NCBI RefSeq assembly: GCF_032062135.1
Contig: NC_092866.1
Span: forward strand, 26,469,861 to 26,533,860
Origin: Pyxicephalus adspersus
Lineage: Eukaryota > Chordata > Amphibia > Anura > Pyxicephalidae
Direction: 5' to 3'
DNA length: 64,000 bases
Part shown: positions 47,660 to 58,769 of the stretch, one piece after another
Position numbering within the stretch: the stretch's first letter is position 1
How the letters are laid out: every line of letters starts with the position of its first letter
Translations under genes and position numbers: made by a program
Notes under the pieces: generated by a model
Databases searched by the model: none
Seen by the model: only the letters and a program-made list of their open reading frames with translations
Told to the model about the DNA's origin: nothing

Positions 47660-48058
47660 TGAGCTTTGTGGTTGATAAGGCTAAGCCCCTTGGCAGGTGG
47701 CATGGAATTAACTGAGTCTCCTAGTGCCTCCTACTCTTCACTAAAGTACCCTAAAAGGAATCAGGAGCCATTAGCCATTAAGAGGTCACCAAGTCAAAGC
47801 CCCCAGGCTCTCTCTACCATTACAGGAATGAGAGAACAGATGACTTTGGTGCAGGGACAACCTGAGAATGGGTACCAGGGTCGGGCAGGCAATACTTGTG
47901 CTGAAGATAATCTAAAGTTGGGGAAAGCAATACTTGTCGTCAGGAAAGTCTTAAGCCAGGGAAGGCAACAGGCAATATTTGTCATCAGAACAGACTGGGA
48001 TCAGAGCAACAGGGAAGCTAAGAGCAAGGTTAGGGCCAGGTAAGGGTCAGTATCCTAC
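47660..48058. repeat. LTR-like CAGG-rich repeat
   Basis: GGCAGGCAATACTTGTGCTG and variants such as GGGAAGGCAACAGGCAATAT are imperfect tandem units. The sequence resumes at about 49727 with GGGTCAGTATCCAACAAG after the inverted-repeat element. The word GGGTCAGTATCC is present on both sides, so the element seems inserted in it. Confidence 0.5.
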
Positions 48059-48362
48059 TAAAATTATACAAAAGTGGGGGCCGGTGCAATAAGAAGTTTA
48101 ACCTTTAAAGGCTGTGCTTTGCCAACCCTTAGGTACAGAAAATAATCACAAGGAGAAAGAAGGAGCTTTGAAGGCACACAATATCAATGTATTATTTATA
48201 ATTGTTTAAAATATTTAATGTATACAACATAGACTGTCTTTCAGTCATGTGAACATTGGTTAAACACCAAGTATTTAGGCAAAAAGGGCATTAGACAAAT
48301 GCCATTTATTAAACACACTGCAGATTGGCACAAATATTTGTCACATACGTATCGGCCGTAAG

Positions 48363-48399
48363 CCCGACACGTTTCACCCGTTTTAGGCTTCCTCAGGGG
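48363..48399 (-). ncRNA. hammerhead-ribozyme-like motif, copy g
   Basis: On the minus strand: CCC, CTGAGGAA, GCCTAAAACGGGT, GAAACGTGTC, GGG. Stem I CCC/GGG is 3 bp. Stem II pairs GCC with GGT (one G-U). CGTGT replaces the palindromic CGCGT. Confidence 0.45.
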
Positions 48400-49466
48400 T
48401 GGCATACCTTTTAGCAATAGATCAGCAGTATCTAAATTTTCATTAAATACATCAAAATTAGTGGATAAGCAGTATCTGAATTTACATTAAGTACATAAGG
48501 ATTGAGACAAAAAGAGGTTTTCAAATAATAGTAAATTAATGTGTGGATAGGTATTAAATGACTCATACAGTAATCACAGTGTAGGCTATTATTGTAACTC
48601 ATGTAATGTCCCTAGGGTAAGGTACTTATAGTATTGGAATGTAGTGTCGAGCAAATATGGATAATGTGTACATAGGGTGAATATTGAATAATATACAGTA
48701 GAAAAAAAAATATAAAATCCACGCCACACTTCCTGGACCTGCTGGGTGGCATTGCGCTGTCCACCATCTTGATTTGGCAGCAGCCCAAGGCATTTTCTTT
48801 ACTCTCCCCTTATACATCTAGCGTATTGTTTTGTAGCCCTTTTTCTAGCCCCAACGATTTATCCATATTAACTCAGATAACCCCTATATTTGGGGACCCT
48901 CTGCATCTTCCCTCTCAGGAGGTGTTTATTCACCCTCCAGTGTGGAGCCTACTTACCTAATTGAATCACACCAATGGACAATGTAAGTCCCTTTTACATT
49001 TTCTTTATAATCATACCTTTCATGTAGCCTATATTGTTTGTGTACCTTCCCAATCATGCATTAATCATGCATGTAATCATGCATGAATACTGTTACCATT
49101 ACCCTAATACAATCATGCCTGTTAATATTTATTTAATTTGTTACTAATTTTATTTATTATCTCTTTCTACTGTATATTCATCAATATTCACTCTATGTAC
49201 AGATTATCCATATTTGCTTGACACTACATTCCAATACTATAAGTACCCTACCCTAGGGCTATTACATGAGTTTCAATAATACCCTACACTGATTACTGTA
49301 TGAGTCATTTAATACCTATCCACACATTAATTTACTATTATTTGAAAACCTCTTTTTGTCTCAATTCTTATGTACTTAATGTAAATTCAGATACTGCTTA
49401 TCTACTAATTTTGATGTATTTAATGCAAATTTAGATACTGCTGATCTATCGCTAAAACGTAGGCCA

Positions 49467-49506
49467 CCTCTGAGGAAGCCTGATATGGGTGAAACGTGTC
49501 GGACTT
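49467..49506 (+). ncRNA. hammerhead-ribozyme-like motif, copy h
   Basis: CCT, CTGAGGAA, GCCTGATATGGGT, GAAACGTGTC, GGA. The core strands are intact and stem II pairs GCC with GGT. Stem I is reduced to about 2 bp. It is the partner of copy g in the opposite arm. Confidence 0.4.
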
Positions 49507-50661
49507 ATGGCTGATACGTAAGCGACAAATATTTGTACCTGCAGTGTGTTTATTAGATGATGTTTGTCTAGTGCTCTTTTGACCTAAATACCTGGTGTGT
49601 AGCCAATGTTCACATGAATGAAAGACAGTCTATGTTGTATACATTATATTTATTATGAACAATTATAAATAATAAATTGATAATATTTGCCTTCAAAAAC
49701 TCTTCTTTCTCCTAGTGATTATTTTCAGGGTCAGTATCCAACAAGTTCAACAGGCAGAATATCGCTGAGCAAGTAGCAGGTAATAGGCTGAATATTCATC
49801 AATCTGAGCCTGGGGCTAGAGAGACCTAAATAGGACTACCAGCCAATAGTAGGACATGATCATGGCCAGGAAAAAATCTGATAATTGGCTGCAGAACATG
49901 CCCTCTCATCCCCTCCAGCTGCATAGAGGGTGCTGGGGATGCCCAGATGGAACAGAATACATATGACTAAAGGGAGGCTGGGGATGCTGCAAGCTGCTAA
50001 ACAGAGGTGCTGAAAGCAGAGTGGTAACAGTGGAGGAAACACTGAGATTAAGAAAGAAGGCAGCAGAGGTGGCTTTTAATAACTAATCAATGTCAAATAC
50101 TAATTCTAAGATACAAGATCCTATCATCCAGGCAGGATGCTTTAGATTGGCTTGGCATAATCCTTAGTCTTCCTTCAACTAGAGGAAAAATTAAAGTCCA
50201 CACAGAATACAAGCTCAAAGACATCATGGGCAGGTAAATCTTGGATTTAGAGCTTATTGTTAGGAGTTTGCTGGTAGAAGCCCTCAGTGTTTCGTCATAG
50301 AAGCAATGATTCACTAGTCTCAAGACTTTGCAAGCCTATATAAAACAACTAAATGCTTCAATCGCCTAAACCCCGGAACCATTTCAAGATGGCGAATTGT
50401 GAATTTATTTTCATTTTTTTTAGGTATGAAGGTTTTAGGATATTTCAGGAAAGTGCTGAAACCATCATTTCAAATTGAGCTACCGGTATTGAAAACCATT
50501 ATCTCTATGATAAGAGGAGATCCTTGGTTGGCTATCCTCATAGCTTCATTGGATTAGCAGTTTCCCAGGTTTGTTCTAAGAAGCAGTTTAGGTGCCCACC
50601 ATTTACACTGTGAATTGCACCCAGAACTTTTGGGAAGGTAATGTCATCCTAGTGATTCTAA

Positions 50662-50885
50662 GGGCATGATTTATTAAAGCTCTCCAAGGCTTTACAGAAT
50701 ACACTTTCATCAGTGAAGCTGAGTGATCCAGCAAACCTGGAATGGATCTGGTCCAGGACTCAAAACATTTGCTAGAAAATAGCCAATGACTTTGAATGAA
50801 TCCATTCCAGGTTTGCTGGATTACCCAGCTTCGCTGATGAAAGTGTATTCTCTCCAGCCTTGGAGAGCTTTAATAAATCAGGCCC
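50662..50885. mobile_element. palindromic MITE (family P), complete
   Basis: Arms of about 85 bp: left GATTTATTAAAGCTCTCCAA ... AGCAAACCTGGAATGGATC, right its reverse complement ending GAGCTTTAATAAATCAGGCC. TAA stands directly outside GGGC on the left and GCCC on the right, suggesting a 3-bp target duplication as in PIF/Harbinger elements (inference). Confidence 0.85.
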
Positions 50886-51301
50886 TAAGAGTCAAGAGAA
50901 CTTAGACATCATTCTTGTACTACCATCCTTACAGAAAGCATTGATATGCATCCATGTAGTGGTCAGACCCTGTATGTCAGTCAGGATTGCAATGCAGTCT
51001 CTGGGTTTGAGCTCAATGAATCAGGTTGTTCTGTGCCCTTTGGAGATATAGAATGTTTACTTCAATTTACTTTCATTAATCAATGGGATGGTGTTACCAC
51101 TCCACCCACACATTATCTGTTCAGCAACCTGCAGCATCTCCAGACTCCCTTTAGCTTTAAAGGTTTCACATTTTTTGGCATAATCAGAACCCAAAGCACT
51201 TCTATTTAAACAACAGGCAAGGTCACGTTGGGGCCCTGGTCACGTGCCCAAAATCTCAAGTGCCCAAATTTTAAGTGCAATGGGAATTAATCCAGGGAAT
51301 T

Positions 51302-51392
51302 CCATCATCATCATCATCATCATCCTTCTCTACTAACATCACTGCTGAATGAATTCACCATCTTCATAATAATAATAATAATAATAATAATC
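51302..51392. repeat. (CAT)n and (AAT)n microsatellites
   Basis: (CAT)n at about 51304-51323 and (AAT)n at about 51366-51392. Confidence 0.95.
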
Positions 51393-51394
51393 CC

Positions 51395-51910
51395 CTTGAC
51401 AGACACTGAGGTTGTGCACAGCTGAAAGGAATTTTAGAGAATGTGCTGCAGCCAAAGGGCAAATTATTTTCTGGATTAAATCCTGACCTTCTATTGGCTT
51501 CTAGCCCAATATAACCCTATGTACTTACAGGCTTTGGTTGCTGGATCCTCTGCTTGTTACCTGAGACTCCACCCAGCTACACTCTGCCGGATATGGCCTT
51601 TTTGGATACCTGACCTTGACCCTGCCCCTTGCCTTTTCACCTGCCCTGACCTTGGATCCTTCAGACCATGATTCCTGCTTGCTGTCTGCCTTGACTTCAG
51701 TCTGTCTGACCTCAACTCTCTCCAGCAGCTTATCCAGTATCTTAATCTTTGGTTGTCCCTACACTGAAGGCCTCTGTTTAACTCGCTCTTGGTGAGGAGA
51801 GCATGGGGGTGGCGACCCAGTGTTCTCCTTGCAGCAAAGTAGTCTGGTTGATACTAGGGTTGCTGGCCCAGCTTTGAATAAAACCAGGGGACACTTAGAC
51901 TTTGCCCCCC
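51395..51910. repeat. LTR-like repeat, second copy of the 32640 family
   Basis: GGTTGTGCACAGCTGAAAGG, TGCTGGATCCTCTGC and a C-rich block with CTGACCTTGACCCTGCC follow the same order as at 32640-33000. Confidence 0.5.
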
Positions 51911-52364
51911 AGGTAATTACTCATAAGGGAGCTTAGCCCTAACAGATGATCATTCCTTGTCCCACAGCATTCCTCTTCTGCCACTAATATGTCAGTCCCT
52001 AATTTTTCACCCTGTGGTGGATGCTTCAAATCCTTTTATCCATAGGAAGACATTTACACTATTAGCCATCAGTAATTTTGACTACAGATGCTAGTGAGAT
52101 GACTGAACTGCGTCTATTGTTTTTATTATTTTTTACTGTATATCAAAAGCCTGAGAATATATTAGGAGACACACTGATTTGTAGACCACAACAAATGGGT
52201 GATAAACCATAAATACCTCATGCATACTGTATATAGGGCATTTGGGGAGTTCCAGGGGTTTATCTGAGATCTTCAACTGTTTTGTAGATTCTGGAATTTC
52301 TTGAAGGTGGTCTGGATAAACCTTATGACACTTTGAAGTTTGATATTTCACTTCTGTCTGCCTT

Positions 52365-52480
52365 TACAGGAGCCTCTTAGAGGAACAGTAAGTGATGTGA
52401 CTATGGACTTTGTAAATCTCTGTGTAACATTATGGCGTTAAAAAAAAACATGCATTAATATTACACGCACTGGTTTACAC
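52365..52480 (+). mobile_element. SINE 3' fragment
   Basis: GTGATGTGACTATGGACTTT and TAACATTATGGCGTT match the tail of the SINE at 1-355 (GTGACATGACTATGGACTTT; TAATATGTTGGCGCT). Confidence 0.75.
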
Positions 52481-52546
52481 CTCCAACATACGTTTATTCA
52501 CCGAACAGTGAATAAAATTGCTTTTGCAATTGTGTCACTTGAATCT

Positions 52547-52928
52547 GGAATTAAATTCTCCATTTATAAATGTGCACACTGTAATGAAACTGAGTATACA
52601 GATACAACTGAATTTTTGGGGGTAAAATGAACAATGACCAAATCTGCTTTTTCAAGAACATCAGCCAAAGATGGAATAAAATTCTCTGTTTACAAAGTAC
52701 ACACTGTAAATTGAACTAAATTTGTATGACCAGCAATGTCTACATATTTTGGGGTGAAATGAGCAGTTGTGACCAAACATTTCATCCCAAAATGGAATGA
52801 AATCTGTTTCTGTTCATAAAATTACTTACTGCATTTGTGACCTCATATATAGTATATGTACAAATACTGTAAACTTACATGTACATTTTTTTTGTGAAAT
52901 AAACAATGATCACAGATGTACAAAACAT
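52547..52928. repeat. tandem repeat, three units of about 125 bp
   Basis: Units start at 52547, 52673 and 52794 with GGAATTAAATTCTC, GGAATAAAATTCTC and GGAATGAAATCTG. Each has an ACTGTAA-like word and a GGTGAAATGAACAATGACC-like word at the same offset. The third unit is most diverged. Confidence 0.8.
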
Positions 52929-53141
52929 GTAACTGAAAATGACAGAATAAGTTGCAATAGTCTCACTGAAGTGTAAAGCCTGCAAATATTAGCAGATCAC
53001 TGGAAGACCAATTAAAACAAAACCTAATTCATCGGTGATGAGATTCCACCATAATCAGTAAATAGTTGGAAGAAGGGAAAGGGGTATAGGCAGACTCCTC
53101 CCTTCATACAAAAATTGTTGCCGACCTCACTAATGTAATAC

Positions 53142-53858
53142 AGCAAACAGAAACTTTTAAGAAAAAAGTGCAAGAAAAGCTGGGGTTTTATCTGTAAAAT
53201 GTATTGTATTAGGAAACATATAGATATAAGCCATATGCATTAGTGATTTTATAAGGATTATGCCAAGGAAACAGTTCAATCATCTAAGGAGTCCATGCAC
53301 AGTAGAGAGAAGCCATGGCGGGTCTTTACAAGGAAGTGTTAGATGCCACATAGGCAAGGAGAAAGATCAACCTGTCCTGTCTGAGAGCGGATGCAGCCGG
53401 CTCTTCTCCGCCATGGACAAAATCTCTAGATGTTTAAATTTCATCATTGGCATAATCCTTTTCTTACCTTGTTCCAACACATAAAGATATAACAGCCATT
53501 AAAGTTCACAAATTTACGCCTAAGGAAACCAACAGGCGAAATGTGTTGGAAAAAGTGTTTTTATCTTAAATATAAAAGGGGTTACACTGTCTAGTTGATG
53601 GTCACAGATCCTTTGACTACTGAATAGGGCTTGACCAATTATTGTGACAAATATTAATAAAGGCTAACATAGGTATCTGTCATTTGCAACCCCTATTTAA
53701 TGTACTGCACAAATATTTAATCCTGCTTACTAATAATATTAATAATAATAATGTATATTGTTTATATCTAAATACCTTTGTTTTCTAATACAGTACATTT
53801 TGCCAATAAAACCCCAGCTTTTATTGTACTTTTTTCCGAAAGTTTTTGTTTGCCATAA
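53142..53858. mobile_element. inverted-repeat element with about 95-bp arms and a hammerhead-like motif
   Basis: The left arm (GCAAACAGAAACTTTTAAG ... GAAAAGCTGGGGTTTTAT) at 53142-53233 is repeated in reverse complement at 53757-53858 (ATAAAACCCCAGCTTTTATT ... AGTTTTTGTTTGC). Motif copy i lies between them. The internal open frame near 53260-53484 has no recognised product. Confidence 0.8.
53516..53555 (+). ncRNA. hammerhead-ribozyme-like motif, copy i (decayed)
   Basis: CTAAGGAAACCAACAGGCGA then AATGTGTTGG. CC/GG pairs around AACA. CTAAGGA replaces CTGANGA and ATGTGT replaces ACGCGT, which fits CpG decay. Confidence 0.3.
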
Positions 53859-54394
53859 TCAGCAAATATGCACAACATACTCGCTGCTTATGGCACATAC
53901 CTGTGTGCGCAGGAGTTACATTATCACCAGCAGCTGGCTCTGTGTGTGGTGCAGAGCACTAAGATAGATAGCACATGTGCTGTACAGCTTAGAGCTGAAA
54001 CAAAAAGTCACAAGAAGCTAAAGAATTCAGACCACTAAATTCATTATTTTAAATCCCGCGGACCAATAATATGAATTTTTTTAAAAAGATAAATACATTT
54101 TTAAATAATGATCTTCCTAATGGTACCTGACAAGGACTGTGGAGGCTTGATCAGCTCACAGTTAGGTGAAGTATTACTATTACCATTATCATTAGTTGCA
54201 TTATCTTTGGTATTACTAAATAAATGCAAAATATTTGTTTACTTTTTCTCACTCATTATGGGTTTCTTTCATTTGAATCTAAGACCAAACAAGAAATGAT
54301 AGTTATCAAAGTCAAACTATTTGATGCCATTAAAAATAATGAATATACCCAGTTAAGGTCATACTTACCTAAAAAACACACCTATAAAACAATC

Positions 54395-54550
54395 GGATGA
54401 GAATCGGTATTCGCAGAGCGGGGTAACTGTTGGAATGATGGAAACAATACTGAAGCGTACGGCTTGGCAACGGTTGCCTCATACAACTTAAGACTACACT
54501 GACGTCACGTTGTGCCTCCCTTCGTATTCCATCTCTAGTACAATTTGTGA
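54395..54550. promoter_or_regulatory. CpG-containing segment with full CRE palindrome
   Basis: TGACGTCA at 54500-54507 is a consensus CREB/ATF site, followed by CG. GGCAACGGTTGCC (about 54467-54479) is a perfect palindrome of RFX half-site type. About ten CpGs lie within 150 bp, unusual for this AT-rich window. No transcript is visible. Confidence 0.35.
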
Positions 54551-54856
54551 ATTTAGTGCAATATAAAGGTGAAAATTGTCATTCAGAATATAAGAATTTA
54601 TTAGAATATTTTTTTTGTTTTATTATTAATAAAACACAAAAATTGCAAATAATGTTCAAATTTTTCTGTGGACCACCAACATTTTCTTGTGGACGATGAA
54701 CAACTGGTTGGCGACTGCTGCACAGAGCAACATAGGATAGCCTGCCTTACAAACTTAATAATAAAGCCTAATAGCAGCAGTGTTCATGTATAGCTGGCTC
54801 AAATCAAATGTGCAGTCATGAAATCCACATTATTCTTATCAGCAAGGCTATTAAGG

Positions 54857-55176
54857 CAGCGTCCCCAACCTGTGGACCGCGAGAAAATTTTGGTGGTCTG
54901 CGGCTCTGGACGGTGCATCCCCCAGCGGGGTCAAGAGAAGAACCCTACTTGGGGGGATGCACTGGCCAGAACCACGGACCATGTCTCCCGTATTGTGTTC
55001 CCAGGTTGTGTCCCTGGGTCTGAGCCTGCGATGGGAAAGTGGGCATGTTCTGGCATCATGACGTCACTCTGTTGGAAGTTTCTTCCTCTTTGAGTGACAT
55101 ACGGCTCCCCGCACATGCTCGGTCTGGAGTACATAAATTTAGTGGTCCGTGACATCTAAAAGGTTGGGGATCACTG
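54857..55176. mobile_element. non-autonomous hAT transposon
   Basis: Left end CAGCGTCCCCAACCTGTGG and the reverse complement of the right end, CAGTGATCCCCAACCTTTT, are hAT-type inverted repeats. The flanking octamers TATTAAGG and AGTTAGGG match partly. GC-rich interior without transposase. Confidence 0.8.
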
Positions 55177-56095
55177 AGTTAGGGTGTAGCTAATATTTAT
55201 TACCAAATGTTGGTAACTGTTCATCAAATGTGAATGTCATAGACATCTTTTCAAGAGTTGGAACAATGTTTGACAACAGAAAAAGGTATGTCATGTATGT
55301 GAAACACAATAACCTATTCGTGTTTACTCTGTCACCTTTTTATCTTCCTGTATATGCATTTCTGTGTGCCTTTTGGGTTTCTCATTTTCTCTTTCTAATT
55401 CCATTCCCTCATTTTCTCCCTCCTTTAGTTTCTGTCAATGACAGATGTCCCCCTATGGATCAATATACTGGTTCTTGGTTTTGTCACTGACTCACAATCA
55501 TGGTTATTATCATGCTCAGCAGCTGACACATCTCCTATACCCTTTCCCCACTTTCTCTGCCATCCTGTGCTCCTTTTCCTCACACCTGCAATGGATACAC
55601 AAACTAGTGGACAACACTTTTGCTACTCCACATATTTATGCTGAGAAAAATCTGTTTTGCCAGTGAGCCTGTTACTGTTTAACAGTGATAAGGGAATTAT
55701 TGTCATTTAATGATCAATATTTCATTTTCACTACGTCCTGTCTGTGCATTTGATGGATAAGGACACTGAATATTGGCTTTTCCTCATTGTATTATTTGCC
55801 TTTCCACTCTACCTTTCTATCTCCTCTCCTTTCTTCTGTCTTTGCTTTTTAACACACAAAATATTCCAATAAATGAAGTGCAGACTTTTTTATTTTTTCC
55901 CAATATAATATTATCATGGCCCCTTTGTACCAGTCTTCTATTTTGCTCATTCTCTGTGTTTTTATCTGCCACTGTCTATATTGGATGTTACAATATTAGT
56001 GGCAGGTGTTTGTGTATATCATGGGACAGGTTACAGGGTCTCTAAGGATACAGGACTCTGGCTGCCTTGGTGACAGTGTGAGAATTCAATGTACT
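55177..56095. other. pyrimidine-rich unassigned sequence
   Basis: Long C/T-rich stretches (55320-55480, 55770-55950) with no recognised repeat family and no coding motif. Confidence 0.5.
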
Positions 56096-56640
56096 GTGTG
56101 AATGTGACAGTGACAATATGGGAGGCATTCTGTGTGAAGAACGAACAGATTGCTAAGTGTTCGGCTGAGGCAAAGAGAACAAGCAACAGATGCAGTAAAG
56201 GCAAAAAAGGAGGAAAGAGGGAGAGAAAGAGATAAACAGGAAGGAGAAAATGTGAAGGACAGATTCTGAGGGAGTGACGTTGCGGTAGGAAATTCATCGA
56301 GAGCATAGTAGTGAAAGAGACGTGTGTGTAACGTGTGCGTGATTTTTTCTATTTTTTTTTTTTTTACCCTACTCGCCATTTATTTATACTGTTATATCCA
56401 TATCCCCAGTCCTATCTATATATATTCTCCTCCTTTCTTTCTTTCTTTTACAATCCCTCCCTTTTTCCTCCTCTCCTCTGCCTCTGTCTCTGGTGCTGAA
56501 AAGGAGCAGCCATATCCTTGTATCCAATGGAAGGTATAAGGCGTGAATAAGACTTTCAGTGGGCGTGGCCTCTCCTGGTTCTGATGCTGGCATATTCTCC
56601 ATTGCTGTGATACAGGGAGGCAGCGGTATCGCCTTTTCTG
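56096..56640 (+). promoter_or_regulatory. candidate promoter or 5' UTR region
   Basis: A purine-rich block (56150-56270, GGAGGAAAGAGGGAGAGAAA) is followed by GACGTTGCGG and a KLF/SP-type GTGGGCGTGGCC at about 56560-56571. No transposon signature. It lies 3' of rasgrp2, where nrxn2 would start if mammalian gene order is kept. No coding sequence proves this. Confidence 0.2.
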
Positions 56641-58439
56641 AGCAATACACGGGCCTGCACATACATTGAAAAGGATCCATCCCTGGCAGCCTTCTTTAGA
56701 TCAGGTATTGTGAATGGGAAGCGGGGTAGATAATCATGGTTTATTTTAAAGGAAGCATGCTGCTTTACTTTCAAGCCAGGATTCACAGTGGTTGCTTGAT
56801 ATGTATTTTCTCACTGTGCATAGGTGGGCATGAAAATTGCATTGGCTCAATGGTTTTATAAAAAAGGCTGATGAGATGTGAGTGAAAAAATGTCTGCATT
56901 GTTAATAGCTAGGCCAAATGCCTAATCAGACCTTGAACAACTGTGGAATCCAATATTACAATAATGCATTTCATTTTTCAAATAGGTATATATGAATAAG
57001 AGGTAACAGATTCCCTGGGGTGCAGTGTAATTAAATGCTAATACAAGCTGTAGGATATAAAAAAAATATATAAAACCTATGTTGAAGGATTAATATGAAT
57101 AAGGAAATAATGACACAGCTAGCAATATGTCTGTTTTTGTAGCCATCTTTGCTTTCATAATTTAAAATAATTTGTGAGCACAAGGCATAGTAAGAAGGAG
57201 CAATGAAAAATGCTGCAATAAACCCAAATTACCCCAACTGATACCTATTGTAGTGAAGGATACCGTAGGAGTGTGGCTTTCTAGATTTTGCCTGGATTTC
57301 TGCGGTTTTATTTCACGTGAGCTCTATAGGGCTATTTTATGAGTTTCAAATGTATTAATATTTAAAATTTCTACATTTCTATGTATTTGCAAAACAATAT
57401 CTGACCTGTGAGTACTATCCAGCATGCTGGGAGCAAGTATGAGAAATTAAAAATGATATATAAAGTAGATGGTTGAAAGTAATTTTTAAATGTATTCTTC
57501 TTGATGTATATGTGAAAGGGTCACACATGAATTTTAATGAATTTGAAAAATTCAGTGATAAAATATATACACATGCACTCGTGAATATATGTGTATTTGT
57601 ATTTAAGTTGATTGATCAACCTTTTTATTAGAATATAAGTAAGGAAAAACATATAATTTAGCTACTCTTTTGTGGCCAGGCCAGTGCATTACTAGGGATT
57701 ACTCTACACCACAAATTTTATTTTATGGCAGTTTGTAAGGTGAAGTTGTCCAGCTTCCTACTATCAACTGCTTTGCTTATCTACTACATATTTTGGATTA
57801 TTGCTTCCCACATACAGTTTTTATTTTTTTTTGTCTGTTTGCAGTCTGTTTGATGTACCCTATAACACAGAATGCAGTTTACTACATTTGGAAATGTAAT
57901 TACTGCATCTGTTGCATTTTTACTCTAGTAACATATTTGTAAGATTTAAAGGTTTACAAAAAAGGCTTGTCAGTCTGCAATAAATAAAAATAATGTTGCT
58001 GCTTGTTTTTGATATGCTAAAAGCTACCAAACATGGTTTATATACACTTCTTTGAATATAGAGACAATACAGAAAGGCAAAGCAAGATTATTTTTAGTTC
58101 TACTGTTAAAGCAATTCTTTCCTTTAATGTATATAGTAATATAAATAAATGAATTGGGGTTTAGAATGCTATGTACACCAGGGAACCTCCTTGCATGCTA
58201 TATAAGCATTCATAAAAGGACTGCAATAAAAAGACAGTTTTTTTTCTAAAAGTACATTTACTTAAATCCTATGTCATATACAATGCAAAGAGTGGCATTC
58301 ATTCACTATTATTATTTTTTAATATTGAACAGTATATAGAAAATGAAGCAAATAAGTCAAATGTGATCACTAGTCATTGTTTTGTAAAAATGCCTGTAGG
58401 TATTTATTTACTTTTTAGAAATATATTAGATTATTGGTT

Positions 58440-58763
58440 TATTTATTACACTGACTGTAACACCAGGGCATGGAAATGTTGCAGCTGTGATGTTTGACAG
58501 CCTTTGGTGCAGTTTATAGGGGGAGGCAGCACTGGTAGAGACAGGGAGAGGGAGAAACATACAGAAAGGGAGAAGAGAGAAGGGGGAGGGGAGACAGACA
58601 AACAGGGAGAAACAGACATAGGAGAGAGGTTGGAGGAAGAGAAACCAAGAGACACAGATGCTTAGGGAGGAAAAAAAATATAGAATGATATCATAAAAAA
58701 GAAGGGAGTAAAGAAAAATACTGCAGGCGGGAAAGACAGATGGAGGGAGAAGGGATACAGTGG
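58440..58763 (+). other. purine-rich block ending in strong splice donor (possible non-coding exon)
   Basis: From about 58510 the + strand is almost pure A/G (GGGAGAAGAGAGAAGGGGGA) and ends ATACAGTGG before GTAAGTGA at 58764. The donor score looks high by eye. A non-coding first exon of a downstream gene such as nrxn2 is possible but unproven; simple purine-rich repeat is the alternative. Confidence 0.2.
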
Positions 58764-58769
58764 GTAAGT

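Larger units (their letters stand above)
48139..49726. mobile_element. giant foldback element, 560-bp inverted arms
   Basis: The left arm 48139-48701 and right arm 49167-49726 are reverse complements over about 560 bp with scattered differences and small indels; the spacer is 465 bp. Each arm holds a hammerhead-like motif (48363-48399 minus, 49467-49506 plus), both pointing outward on their own strand. No protein is encoded. The spacer contains ATGGACAATGTAAGTCCC and no recognised family. Confidence 0.9.

Noticed and set aside
55860..55900. NEVQTF as the last rasgrp2 exon (EVQT)
   Set aside because: Only four residues match and the rest of the tail is absent.
56324..56680. Overlapping open frames near 56.3-56.7 kb as nrxn2 coding sequence
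   Set aside because: Low-complexity Ser/Leu/Phe frames from pyrimidine-rich DNA; no laminin-G or EGF motif.
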